21,891 nucleotides of DNA from CAYXXZ01 sp964469165 (GCA_964469165.1 CAYXXZ010000049.1:1-21891), one strand, 5' to 3'. Shown: positions 1-8,094, counted from the first letter of the stretch. Notes: a model not told the origin generated them from the sequence alone. Translations and numbers: made by a program.

Positions 1-340
1 GCAAAACTGAGAAAAGTGGCTTAACTGGGGTGTACAGAAAAGCTTGACCACGTCACCCCGCCTCGCTGTCTGTTCGTGTTCCTACGGTCGTCCCTTTGCT
101 ACGCACTTCGTTCAGGCTGGCCTCGCGGCGTCCCCCTTGCGTTTCGCTACGGTTGTCGTCACTACTTCCGGTTACCTCCCTTCAGGTAACAAGTTTTGGC
201 CCATGCCAGGCACACTAGGTCGCGCCCCGCACGAGGCGCGTGTGTAAATGGCCATCTAAACTGACCCACTTCTGGTCATTAGTTTGGCCCACCCCTCTGG
301 TGGCACAACTGGTCACCTGTGACTGGACCCCAAAAGACCA
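1..340. mobile_element. Possible remnant or end of an IS21-like element; no gene
   Basis: No convincing coding sequence is visible. Open frames at 44-247 and 240-434 have no recognisable product. Around 255-295 two similar blocks, AACTGACCCAC and GTTTGGCCCAC, lie close together behind a TGTGTAAATGGCC start near 239. This resembles the repeated terminal motifs found at ends of IS21-family elements. A GGGGTGTACAGAAAAG block near 26-41 has a similar flavour. No transposase is in the window. The assignment rests on memory of such ends and is weak; it may simply be intergenic DNA. Confidence 0.28.
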
Positions 341-361
341 GAGCCTGCTGATCTCTTTGCA

Positions 362-394
362 ACGACAAAGCCCGCACTTGGCGGGCTTTGTCGT
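362..394. terminator. Bidirectional Rho-independent terminator
   Basis: A perfect 14-bp inverted repeat (ACGACAAAGCCCGC, 362-375; GCGGGCTTTGTCGT, 381-394) is separated by a 5-nt loop. The stem has a GC-rich core flanked by AAA and TTT, the classic terminator layout, and works on either strand. It lies 24 nt beyond the dsbG stop codon and so probably ends the minus-strand sulfotransferase-dsbG transcript. Confidence 0.8.
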
Positions 395-417
395 CGTGGT
401 ACATATCGCAAACCCGC

Positions 418-1188
418 TCAGCGCGGCCCCATGACCTCGGTCAAGTCTTCTCCCTGTGGCATGCCGTTGTAGCGTTGCACTGCGCCGCTTTCGTCGTGAA
501 AGACGAGCGCCGGGGTGCCGCGAAAACCCAGCTCCATCATCAGCAGTTGGTTGGCGTCGAGCGATTCCCGCACTGCGGTTGAAACGCTTTTCGCCGGAGT
601 GATGCCGCCTTTTGAGAAATTCGTTTCATTTTCAGCCAGCGCCGCACTGGTATCTTTTGCGGCGAGGATCGCCGCCGCTTTGGTGGCGCTGTCTTCCTTG
701 ATGATGCCGACCATCACATGGCGCAGTTGCACCTTGCCCGCCTCGACCCAGGGTCGCGCGGCCTGCCAGAAGCGGTTGCAGTAAGGGCAGTTGGGATCGC
801 TGAACGTGTAGATGATACGCGCCGCCTTGCTGTCGCCGTCCTGCACCCAGGCAGACGTTTCCAGCTTTGTCCACATGCGCTCGCCCATCGGTTTCGCGAC
901 AAGTTCCTGCAGTTGCTGTTCATCGAGATCCACGCCGTCTTCACCAATCCTGGTGCCGACAATGGCAGCGCCATCCTGCGTGACATAGACCGCCATTGGC
1001 TGCTGCCCGGCAGCGGCGGCAAAACCGCGCACGCCACCACCGACCTCGAACTCCTGCACGATATGAAGCCCCTGCGCCTCAAGCACATCGAGCACCGCGG
1101 GACGCTCGGCATCCGCCTGGCCCTGAGCGGCAAACACGCATACGCTTGCGCTCAAAGCGCGCAACAACCGCGAAAAGGTACGAGACAT
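418..1188 (-). CDS. dsbG: Periplasmic thiol:disulfide interchange protein DsbG
   Basis: The 256-residue product is a thioredoxin-fold disulfide isomerase or sulfenic-acid reductase of the DsbC/DsbG family, acting in the periplasm as a V-shaped homodimer. Residues 1-27 form a signal peptide. An N-terminal dimerisation region follows (about 28-110). The catalytic domain carries the redox motif C134-P-Y-C137, the form used by DsbG rather than the CGYC of DsbC. The cis-proline loop is T225-P226. The segment around the motif (FWQAARPW, then GKVQLRHVMVGIIK) closely matches known DsbG. The ATG at 1188 has a strong GAGGAG site five bases upstream. The gene lies 45 nt after the sulfotransferase stop, so the two may be co-transcribed. 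It is probably kept reduced by a DsbD-type membrane protein, not seen here. Family assignment is firm. Confidence 0.92.
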   Translation of the reverse strand: MSRTFSRLLRALSASVCVFAAQGQADAERPAVLDVLEAQGLHIVQEFEVGGGVRGFAAAAGQQPMAVYVTQDGAAIVGTRIGEDGVDLDEQQLQELVAKPMGERMWTKLETSAWVQDGDSKAARIIYTFSDPNCPYCNRFWQAARPWVEAGKVQLRHVMVGIIKEDSATKAAAILAAKDTSAALAENETNFSKGGITPAKSVSTAVRESLDANQLLMMELGFRGTPALVFHDESGAVQRYNGMPQGEDLTEVMGPR

Positions 1189-1233
1189 GGTGACTCCTCA
1201 ATGATGGATCGACTGTATTCCTTCCATCAGGAA

Positions 1234-2508
1234 TCATACCTCACTGGCGACACCGAAGTATTCCTGGTAACGCGCGTAGGCCTTGCGCTCTTTCGCTATC
1301 TGATCCCGGCTGCCTTCCGGATAATGATATGCAGGCCGCGCTGACCGAGGGTTGTCGCGCAAATAAACGCGAATCGACTCCTCGTCCGCGGAGGTGAACT
1401 CCGCACCAAAATAACGATAAATACCCGCCACCGCCGCGACAGGATCGCGAACAAAATCCTTGAACTGAACGTTGCACAACTGTTCCCTGGCCATCACGCC
1501 CTGCTCCAGCCACGCTATAGGGGCATTGAGCATGGTGGCGCTGACGTCGGCATTTGTGAACATATCCATGGAATTGCCGAGAAATGGCTTGTCACTACGG
1601 CTCCAGAACAGGGTGCCTGCCAGGCCCACGGCAGAGGACAGCGATTTGACCGGGTCTCTGTGCATCCAGACGAATCTGGCATCGGGATGTACCTTGAGAA
1701 TATGGAGCATATGCAGCACGGCTACCGGTGATTTGAGCACCCAGTTCCGACGGGGATTTTTCCACTGCAACAGTTTCAACACTCTTTTCTGGTATTCGTA
1801 AACCGGCACCAGATCGAGCCGATGGGCGTAGTCGGTATAACTCTGCGCTTGCCCCGCGAACAGCGGAAACCAATTCGGGGAGACGAAAGTAAGACAGTGA
1901 AGCTGGGTGATCTCTGTCGACCTGTCCCCGCTGTATTCGTACATGGGCGCCAACTCGGGCACCACGCGGTTGAGCATACCGGTGAGGCCATTGGACCTGG
2001 CAATGCGAGGATCTGTCCAGTAGATGTCTGGTGTTGGCGGCGGACAGGGATACATGACTTCCCAGGTCATTGTTGTGCCATTGTCTGGGGGCTGCGCCAG
2101 AACATTCTGCATGAATGTGGTTCCCGAACGGCCCTGGCCCACCACGAAAAAGGGTGCCTTTATCTCCTCATCCAGAATCTCGGGATAGCGTTTGATTGTG
2201 TCCTCGATTTGCAGCCGAGCCTCGAGCAGAATCAGAAGTTCGGCGCGGGTCATCAGGCGCCCGAGCAAATTCAGTTCCGCTTCTTCATCCAGGCTTTTTA
2301 CCAATCGAGCAAACGGCTCATGCCAGCTGTCGTCACCGAAATCCTCCAGCCCGGCATTGGTTTTTGCCGCGTTCAACAATGCGTTTTCATCCAGAGGCAC
2401 AACGGCCTTGATATCGATACCACTGCCCTCTTCGTTGACCCGGCGCACCCAATCGGGACGCGGCGCCGGAGTCCATCTCGATCTTCTTTCTGCGTACACG
2501 TCATTCAT
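1234..2508 (-). CDS. Sulfotransferase family protein (PAPS-dependent)
   Basis: The protein would transfer a sulfonate group from PAPS to an alcohol or amine; the acceptor is unknown. Numbering from a longer GTG start at 2523, the 5'-phosphosulfate-binding loop GQGRSGTT is at residues 129-136 in a strand-loop-helix context (FFVVGQGRSGTTFMQN). The 3'-phosphate-binding element HRDPVKSLSS is at 288-297, in the order expected for the Sulfotransfer_3 family. About 120 residues precede the fold and look helical. I place the start at the ATG at 2508 (sixth codon of the longer frame), which has GGGA nine bases upstream; the GTG at 2523 has no clear site. It lies just upstream of dsbG and downstream of the DUF1214 gene, all on one strand. 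Sulfotransferases of this type are often near DUF1214 proteins in marine Gammaproteobacteria (recollection, not tested). Confidence 0.85.
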   Translation of the reverse strand: MNDVYAERRSRWTPAPRPDWVRRVNEEGSGIDIKAVVPLDENALLNAAKTNAGLEDFGDDSWHEPFARLVKSLDEEAELNLLGRLMTRAELLILLEARLQIEDTIKRYPEILDEEIKAPFFVVGQGRSGTTFMQNVLAQPPDNGTTMTWEVMYPCPPPTPDIYWTDPRIARSNGLTGMLNRVVPELAPMYEYSGDRSTEITQLHCLTFVSPNWFPLFAGQAQSYTDYAHRLDLVPVYEYQKRVLKLLQWKNPRRNWVLKSPVAVLHMLHILKVHPDARFVWMHRDPVKSLSSAVGLAGTLFWSRSDKPFLGNSMDMFTNADVSATMLNAPIAWLEQGVMAREQLCNVQFKDFVRDPVAAVAGIYRYFGAEFTSADEESIRVYLRDNPRSARPAYHYPEGSRDQIAKERKAYARYQEYFGVASEV

Positions 2509-2589
2509 CACAGCAGTTCCCACATTGGTCTATTTATGAGGCAGGTCATTATTGAGAGATCAAAAATTGAATTGCCGGTTGGGGCAGCT

Positions 2590-2624
2590 ATAAGCCATAA
2601 GCCTTAAGCCTTAAGCCTTAAGCA
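2590..2624. repeat. Heptanucleotide tandem repeat (WTAAGCC, about five copies)
   Basis: Five consecutive 7-base units read ATAAGCC, ATAAGCC, TTAAGCC, TTAAGCC, TTAAGCA. The array lies in the 236-nt gap between the sulfotransferase and the DUF1214 gene, outside any coding frame I accept. It can expand or shrink by replication slippage. Its effect is unknown. Confidence 0.85.
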
Positions 2625-2662
2625 GGCATACTGGAAAACCGAGATCTGACAGACTCCAGTTC

Positions 2663-2684
2663 AAAGCCATAGCTTATGGCCTTT
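2663..2684. terminator. Weak terminator-like hairpin after the DUF1214 gene
   Basis: AAAGCCATA (2663-2671) pairs with TATGGCCTTT (2675-2684) with one bulged base and a short loop. Flanking A and T runs give a bidirectional terminator shape. It lies 60 nt downstream of the DUF1214 stop on the minus strand. The stem is weak, so this is a modest call. Confidence 0.4.
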
Positions 2685-2744
2685 TACCTTGTAATACATA
2701 TTTCCAACCATCGGCAACAGGGTTCAACCCGAAACGACCCTTCA

Positions 2745-3962
2745 CTACTCGCCATAAAGGCCAAGAATGGCCGGGCGTCGTTTAGCAACGATCGCCATGC
2801 GCTCTTGCGGACTAACCCACCTTGTGTCAGATGGCAATTTATCTTTCAGATCAGTGATCTTGACCACCTCGGCACGCTGATCAAACGCATCCGTGGAACG
2901 GTAATTGCGGTAAGCCATGGACGACTGGAGCCGTCCTGTGGTATCGAGCCAGTTCGCAACCCCGGGATCCTTGACACTGACCACGACGCGCGCCTTGCCA
3001 TCACCGTCGATATGAATGCTCTCCATATTGAGATCCGTCTGGCGATGCGTAAAATCGAACGACTTGCTCCACACGTCGTACAACTGGTAACCCCAATATA
3101 TGCTCTCTCGCGGCGGCGTCATTTCAATCAACAACACCTCGTCTTCTGCGAGGTCGATATTCATGAAAGCGTAGGTGCAGGCGGAACTCCCCGCTATCGA
3201 CCCCATCTGGCTGCCCGGAACCACACCCCACGCATTCTGCTTTCCGCCACTCAGGCTGGACACGAAATCATAAAAATTGAGCATGTAGTTGCGAACAGTC
3301 GCCAGCTGGAACTCCGCCGCGAGATTGATGCGCTCGGCCACGGCTGCCTCACTCGTCTCATCGTAGCCCTCGTAAGTATCGAGCATTTCGATCTGCAAAT
3401 CGCCTGGGTCACTATCTCCCACAAGAATGACCCTGCGGAAAATCACCATGTTGAACCGCGACGTGCGATCCAGGGGTATCCAGTTTCCCTCCTGTTTGTC
3501 GGCACTCAGCAGGATCTCCACCATGTCCTCCCCATCCTGCGATGGCAGAAACTCATAGTGACCCGTGCATTGCGCGGACGGGATTCCCATAGGCCCGTTG
3601 AAGACCTGCAACATCATCATGCGCACATCGCCAAATCTGCACCGCAGCCGGTAGCGATAACGGCCGTCGAGCGGCATGTTGCTGTAGATGAAATCGGAAC
3701 AATTGGCCGGTAGCGAGTACAGATAAGTGATCCAGGCAGTATGGGTGAATATGCGCGGATTGTTCAGGCGCGGCGCCAGCACCCAGTTGTACGCCATCGC
3801 CTGAGCCTCCATCAGCAAGTAGTACGCCTGGGCTCTGTGGGCCGGGTTGTCGAAGCGAGGGCAGGCCTCGACTTCCTGCCTGGCTGTTTCAAGGCTGGCA
3901 TAGTAATCGTCCCAGGCCGATTTCAACAAGGGCGACTTCGAGGTTGAAGGGGAGTCTGCCAT
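2745..3962 (-). CDS. DUF1214 domain-containing protein
   Basis: A 405-residue protein with no signal peptide or membrane segment. The C-terminal part (about 265-365) matches the DUF1214 fold: a YWGYQLYDVW stretch (289-298), then HRQTDLN, and the motif KDPGVANWLDTTG (331-343), typical of that family. The N-terminal part (10-130) is mostly helical and unassigned. The biochemical role of DUF1214 proteins is not known to me, and I assign none. The ATG at 3962 has GGAG seven bases upstream. A gap of 236 nt with a repeat array and a hairpin separates it from the sulfotransferase, so it may be a separate transcript. Confidence 0.8.
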   Translation of the reverse strand: MADSPSTSKSPLLKSAWDDYYASLETARQEVEACPRFDNPAHRAQAYYLLMEAQAMAYNWVLAPRLNNPRIFTHTAWITYLYSLPANCSDFIYSNMPLDGRYRYRLRCRFGDVRMMMLQVFNGPMGIPSAQCTGHYEFLPSQDGEDMVEILLSADKQEGNWIPLDRTSRFNMVIFRRVILVGDSDPGDLQIEMLDTYEGYDETSEAAVAERINLAAEFQLATVRNYMLNFYDFVSSLSGGKQNAWGVVPGSQMGSIAGSSACTYAFMNIDLAEDEVLLIEMTPPRESIYWGYQLYDVWSKSFDFTHRQTDLNMESIHIDGDGKARVVVSVKDPGVANWLDTTGRLQSSMAYRNYRSTDAFDQRAEVVKITDLKDKLPSDTRWVSPQERMAIVAKRRPAILGLYGE

Positions 3963-4066
3963 TTCATTTCTCCGATTGGCTTACTGTTATTTTCAGAGTA
4001 ATACCAGGGCCAGCATAGCTCTTCCGGGGAAATTTTACACGTACGCATCAGTTGGAGTGTAGAGCT

Positions 4067-4095
4067 CTACCAAGGTTTAGGCTAAACCTTGGTAG
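4067..4095. repeat. 29-bp near-perfect palindrome at the end of a truncated gene
   Basis: CTACCAAGGTTTAG (4067-4080) and CTAAACCTTGGTAG (4082-4095) are exact reverse complements around a single central G. With one mismatch the pairing extends to 4062-4100 (GAG against CTC). It has no T tract, so it is not an ordinary terminator. It overlaps the last codons and stop of the broken phosphotransferase at 4077 and sits at the left edge of the A+T-rich catabolic block. It could be a recombination scar, an insertion target or a protein-binding site. Confidence 0.85.
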
Positions 4096-4598
4096 ATCTC
4101 ATTTCTTCCGGTGTTCGCGCTTAAAGCTTGCGGCTCATAGCTCACATTGCTTGACGCAGGACAGCGATCTAAGACATCAACCCAGTGTGCTCCGGGGACC
4201 GGCAGCTTCCCATAAACAGCATTAAGGGCATGAAACTCACGCAGCGGATGTGTTTCCATAATCGACTCGGCGGAACACATCTGCAACACATGATCTCTAA
4301 CTACCCTGTCGCCCGTCTCTGTTATTCGCTCAACAGTGAATTTGTACTGCTCTTTTGAAGATCCACCGTCCAATCCTCGAATCGCTGAAATAGACACATC
4401 GCTGCCAACTCTATCCCGGAAGAAGTTTTCCAACTTGATCTTTACCTCATCAATAGATTATGGCGAATGAGCCGGTCCCGCTGGACGTAACAATTTTCTA
4501 GTCAGAATTTCATCCACGGTCTCGTGGGTAGGATAGCGCTTGCGAAGCGTTTCAATCCACTCCAAGGCCGGCTTCTTTTCTAAACCCAACACTCTCAT
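4077..4598 (-). pseudogene. Broken and truncated APH-type phosphotransferase
   Basis: Starting at the ATG at 4598, the frame reads 46 codons (ALEWIETLRKRYPTHETVDE region, then LTRKLLRPAGPAHSP), meets an in-frame TAA at 4458-4460, and continues in the same frame (SIDEVKIKLENFF...) to a TAA at 4077. The first part resembles the N-terminal leader of family phosphotransferases with a WVE-LR-RYPT / LTRKL-RAGP pattern, and the second is their kinase N-lobe (GLDGGSSKEQYKF near the nucleotide site). The two parts belong to one gene interrupted by a nonsense codon. The catalytic C-lobe (HxDxxxxN and DWE) is absent, and similarity fades near the palindrome at 4067-4095. A short 118-residue protein could start at a TTG at 4433, but it would lack the catalytic site. 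It is the last member of the catabolic strand run, 48 nt after the CrtC-like gene. Confidence 0.72.
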
Positions 4599-4646
4599 TA
4601 ATCATCCACCCTGCTTGAAGCTCACATTTAGTGCAGTCGGTTCTGT

Positions 4647-5618
4647 TTATTGACAAACTGCTTTCACAACGTGATCTCCCCCGATTTCCACATGTGCAAT
4701 ACCTACCTCACCAGTCTCCTGAAGTACACATGTACAAAAATTTTCAGACATTTGATAGGAAGACATGCCGGGCTTCTCAGACACGAGCATTAATTTCTCC
4801 ATTTTATTAGATATATTGGCACGTATTACATAGGATTTTCCTAGCACATCCACCAAGCGGTATTCGACATATTCAATTATGGCTTTATGGTCGTCAAAAT
4901 AATGAAGGTTAACACTTATAGCCTTCAAGGCGCAGAGACCCTCCTTATCAACAACATAACCTTCTTGGGAAAAAATACCCTCGCGAGTTTTCAGCTCCAC
5001 AGTCTTGACTCCAACTAGAAAGTCTGAAAAATGCAAATTAGACCAAGTGTGTCGTGCTACTATTCCATCCGCGCGAAAACCCCAGGAATGGTCACGGTAA
5101 CCACGCCCCTCTACCCCCACCTCCACGCCATTTTTCAGTTTGACATTCCCCGAGACATTCAGTGCCTGCTGCTGATGCACGTAAGGCAAGTTAGTCCCCA
5201 AGGTGAGCACCTCCTGACCACTCATGAAATCAGGATTCGCATACTTACAAGCGGTGTAATCAAATGTAGGAAAACGTTCTCTAAACTCCAGCGATAGCTC
5301 AAAATCTGAATCCTTTACTGACACATGAAACAGACAATGGGGCTCAAGGAAACGAACCTGCATACAATCATCACCAACACTGTCCGCCCCTGAAAAAGGC
5401 GAAGGCAACGTTGTTTCATTGGAGTACTTATATCTCCGACCTTCAACAGAGATTTCACAGAAGTATCGAGCACGATCAAACCCAGCCTCTGTATTGAAAT
5501 GAAAGATCCCAAATACTTTCTCACGGGGTGACATCAGGATAAAAAACCAGTTCTCCTTATAGCGCAGAGATGCGTAGGACGGAACCGGGTGTGGAACGTC
5601 GTCATGCATGGTGGTCAC
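4647..5618 (-). CDS. CrtC/AttH-like (DUF7064/DUF7065-type) protein
   Basis: A 323-residue, mostly beta-strand protein without signal peptide or membrane segment. The central motif GRGYRDHSWGFR (171-182) is the signature of the hydroxyneurosporene synthase (CrtC)/AttH lipocalin-like superfamily, in which related proteins hydrate or modify isoprenoid-type lipids. The N-terminal part (residues 20-150) would be the first calycin-like barrel and the remainder the second. No substrate can be deduced. The start is GTG at 5618, with AAGGAG eleven bases upstream; the ATG three codons later is too far from it. It follows the intact phosphotransferase by 31 nt and precedes the broken one, so all three probably formed one transcription unit. 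Homologues commonly neighbour APH-type phosphotransferases (recollection), suggesting a shared task. Confidence 0.65.
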   Translation of the reverse strand: MTTMHDDVPHPVPSYASLRYKENWFFILMSPREKVFGIFHFNTEAGFDRARYFCEISVEGRRYKYSNETTLPSPFSGADSVGDDCMQVRFLEPHCLFHVSVKDSDFELSLEFRERFPTFDYTACKYANPDFMSGQEVLTLGTNLPYVHQQQALNVSGNVKLKNGVEVGVEGRGYRDHSWGFRADGIVARHTWSNLHFSDFLVGVKTVELKTREGIFSQEGYVVDKEGLCALKAISVNLHYFDDHKAIIEYVEYRLVDVLGKSYVIRANISNKMEKLMLVSEKPGMSSYQMSENFCTCVLQETGEVGIAHVEIGGDHVVKAVCQ

Positions 5619-5649
5619 TGTGTATGAATCTCCTTCAAAGTATAGGCAA

Positions 5650-6909
5650 CTACAAAAGCTCGCTGAGTTTTTCTGCCATACTCAGCATGGGTTTAGGAAA
5701 GGTATGCACACAAGATTTGAGAAAACGCAATCCTTTGATTTCCCCTCTCTTAACTCCATCAATCATCTGATAAATCATCACAGCAAAGCGAGTGTGAGCC
5801 CATATAATGTAAAAATCCATCTCCTTGGACTTGGGCAACACGCCCCCAGCTGCTTCATAGGACTTGAGAAAATACGCAAACCCCGCGCCGCGCTCCGCCC
5901 CATAATGAAAATACGCCAAGTCAGCTGCTGGATTACCCAAATACGTCATTTCCCAGTCGAGAACAGCACTAACTCTCGAATCATCAATTAAGATGTTATG
6001 GTAATTGTAATCATTGTGAACAATAGAGTGATTACCATGCGCGTCCTGTACATGTGAATTAAGCCAGGAAAATGCGGTATCGAGCAGGGGGTTTACTACG
6101 CCAAGACCTTCCCAGATGGACTGATAGCGATCGATCTCATTACAGATATTATTCTCTTCGTTCAACAATCCATTAACAGAGGCCAACTGGTTAACAGGAA
6201 CCGTATGAATCTTGGCAAGGGACCCGGCAATACTTGCTAGAATCCTATCATTTCGAGGCGGAGGATCGTAGATACTTCCAATGACCACCCCCTCCTCTTT
6301 TGAGCACAACATAAAGGGCTTCCCCAGCACACCACCAGTTGTCTCGAGAAGCAGTGGTTTTGGCGTTGGCACACCATTTCGGTAAAGAACTTCTAAGACC
6401 GGGTATTCATCACTAACTTTAGTCCCGAGAAAATTGAAGGATTGGTCCATCCTGAGCACCACCTCGTCAGGTAGCACTTTATTGGGAGACAACTGCAATA
6501 TAAAGGTAGCCTTGGAATTACCGACTGATGCAGCACGAATACCCTTTATTTCTATACTGTTTTCAGCCGCTAAAGACCTGGTAAGGAAGTTACCAAGCAA
6601 TTGTGGATCCACAATATCCGAACCATCGCCCTCCTCCCGCTTACGCTCGCCGTTCTGTAGTTCCGCATGTAAAGCCGATACATAATCACGCCAATAGCTG
6701 TGACAAGCTTCCAAAACATCCTTAGACTCTTTACCGACCCGGATACGCGACACCAATGTATTCTCGAGTTCAGGAACACACTCTCCCTCAACGATCAGCT
6801 TACTTACATACTGCTGGATACTATTGAGGGCAGCATGCACATCGTGCAATGATTGCATGCTGCCCGCCTCTGCGCACGCGCTTCTAATCAATTTAAGTTG
6901 ATTTATCAT
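5650..6909 (-). CDS. APH-family phosphotransferase (ACAD10/11-type kinase)
   Basis: A soluble kinase-like protein of 419 residues from the ATG at 6909, or 437 from a TTG at 6963. In the longer numbering the N-lobe spans about 125-230, with a VVLRMD strand carrying a candidate nucleotide-binding residue near 168-172. The catalytic loop is H316-N-D318-Y-N-Y-H-N323, the Brenner motif HxDxxxxN, and the metal-binding motif is D336-W-E338. It is therefore catalytically intact, unlike the truncated relative at 4077. Roughly 110 helical residues precede the kinase fold. Members phosphorylate hydroxylated small molecules; the substrate here is unknown and antibiotic resistance is not implied. The ATG at 6909 lacks a strong ribosome site and the TTG has an AGG six bases upstream, so the start is uncertain. 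It begins about 180 nt after the PdxA-like gene. Confidence 0.82.
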   Translation of the reverse strand: MINQLKLIRSACAEAGSMQSLHDVHAALNSIQQYVSKLIVEGECVPELENTLVSRIRVGKESKDVLEACHSYWRDYVSALHAELQNGERKREEGDGSDIVDPQLLGNFLTRSLAAENSIEIKGIRAASVGNSKATFILQLSPNKVLPDEVVLRMDQSFNFLGTKVSDEYPVLEVLYRNGVPTPKPLLLETTGGVLGKPFMLCSKEEGVVIGSIYDPPPRNDRILASIAGSLAKIHTVPVNQLASVNGLLNEENNICNEIDRYQSIWEGLGVVNPLLDTAFSWLNSHVQDAHGNHSIVHNDYNYHNILIDDSRVSAVLDWEMTYLGNPAADLAYFHYGAERGAGFAYFLKSYEAAGGVLPKSKEMDFYIIWAHTRFAVMIYQMIDGVKRGEIKGLRFLKSCVHTFPKPMLSMAEKLSELL

Positions 6910-7086
6910 ATTAACCAGAGGAACCACCCAGGAAATCCGACCATTTACCCTTTCCTTGGGCAAAACAACCTACGAAAGCAATAATCTATAGCCGTCGATG
7001 CTGAACGAGTCGGTGTTGTCAGAAAATGAAAGACTTTGGGCACAATGGTCCAAAGTTGCTATTTAATACAGGGGATACGACCTTCT

Positions 7087-8076
7087 TTAACCAAAGGTGT
7101 CACAAGGGAATCTGCCTCCGGAGGCAAAGCTTCCCGCCGTCACCATGGCGCTTTCCATCATTCTAAAATCGGCGACGCCTTGACCTACTATGTCATAAGC
7201 CACGCCGTGGCCCACCGACAACAGCAAATGTTGGCTCCCCAATTCCACCACACAATTGCCTGAAAAATTTGACGTTTTGACAGCGATATGCCCTTGATCG
7301 TGGTACATCGCCAGGACCGCATCATAATGGCCGTCTATACAATGCCGAAAGACCGCGTCGGGACTGACCGGCCCGACCACATTCATACCTTTCGCCTTCG
7401 CCCGTGTCACGGCCGGTGCAATCTGCTCATCCTCCTCCTTGCCCATTGCATGAGGATTGAATCCTGACACACCGATGAGCGGATTGCTGATGCCCCATTT
7501 CCGCAACGCCTCGTCAAATACGGTAATGGCCTTTTCGACGAGATCGATGGTCAGCAAGTGGCCCACATCTCTTAAGGGTATATGATCGGTAACGTGAGCG
7601 ATCCGCAACGGTCCACTCACGAGCATAATGTACGTGTTGCCCGGCACCGTAGGCACGAGCTGTTCCAGCACGCCCGCCATTTTCATAGCCACGGTATCGA
7701 TAGGGGCTAGCGTTATAGCCGCGATTTCACCCCTGTCGTACATTTTCTTTGCCTGCTCAAGCCAAGCTGCCGATGCCTTTCCACACGCCGCCGTTGACTG
7801 CCCGACCACTATACTGTCAGGATTGAGAAGCCCTGTGTCCAGAACATCAATGATTGAAGAGGAGTCAGCCAGCTCATCCACCGACTCTACCTTGCGGACC
7901 TTCAAGCCGAGGTTATTCTGCTGCACCGCCGCGTTAATCGATTCGATGCAACCGATCAAAACGGGTCTCGAAGTCTGATGCACCCTACCTTTTGACCACG
8001 CCTTGGCGACGATTTCTGGCCCAATACCTGAAGGATCACCAATGACAGTGGCAACAACCGGACGTTTAGCGTTCAT
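7087..8076 (-). CDS. PdxA-family dehydrogenase, probably TphB-like dihydrodiol dehydrogenase
   Basis: A 329-residue member of the PdxA (4-hydroxythreonine-4-phosphate dehydrogenase) family of metal-dependent oxidative decarboxylases. GDPSGIGPE lies at residues 13-21, TDHIPLRDV with metal-ligand candidate H165 at 163-171, and MYHDQGH with H259 at 257-263. Where the biosynthetic enzyme has a GHTE histidine, this one reads PGNTY (145-149), so that ligand is replaced by Asn. The late SVGHGVAYDIVGQGVAD block is shared with TphB, which oxidises and decarboxylates the cis-diol made by terephthalate dioxygenase. Its position 18 nt after the dioxygenase beta subunit supports a catabolic role (inference). 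The ATG at 8076 has AAGGA close upstream. A vitamin B6 role cannot be wholly excluded, but no other pyridoxine gene is nearby. Confidence 0.85.
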   Translation of the reverse strand: MNAKRPVVATVIGDPSGIGPEIVAKAWSKGRVHQTSRPVLIGCIESINAAVQQNNLGLKVRKVESVDELADSSSIIDVLDTGLLNPDSIVVGQSTAACGKASAAWLEQAKKMYDRGEIAAITLAPIDTVAMKMAGVLEQLVPTVPGNTYIMLVSGPLRIAHVTDHIPLRDVGHLLTIDLVEKAITVFDEALRKWGISNPLIGVSGFNPHAMGKEEDEQIAPAVTRAKAKGMNVVGPVSPDAVFRHCIDGHYDAVLAMYHDQGHIAVKTSNFSGNCVVELGSQHLLLSVGHGVAYDIVGQGVADFRMMESAMVTAGSFASGGRFPCDTFG

Positions 8077-8094
8077 ATTCCTTCACTTTTCGAT

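Noticed and set aside
44..247. Small plus-strand frame of 67 codons
   Set aside because: No ribosome site, no recognisable product and a repetitive nucleotide pattern; probably non-coding.
418..1188. DsbC instead of DsbG
   Set aside because: The active site is CPYC and the sequence after it follows DsbG closely; DsbC has CGYC.
1822..2607. Plus-strand open frame of 261 codons
   Set aside because: Antisense to the sulfotransferase, which carries both PAPS-binding motifs.
2676..3713. Plus-strand open frame of 345 codons
   Set aside because: Antisense to the DUF1214 gene, whose product has conserved family motifs and a good ribosome site.
5650..6909. Aminoglycoside resistance gene
   Set aside because: The APH fold is shared by many metabolic kinases, and the leader, context and CrtC-like neighbour point to metabolism. 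No resistance claim is supported.
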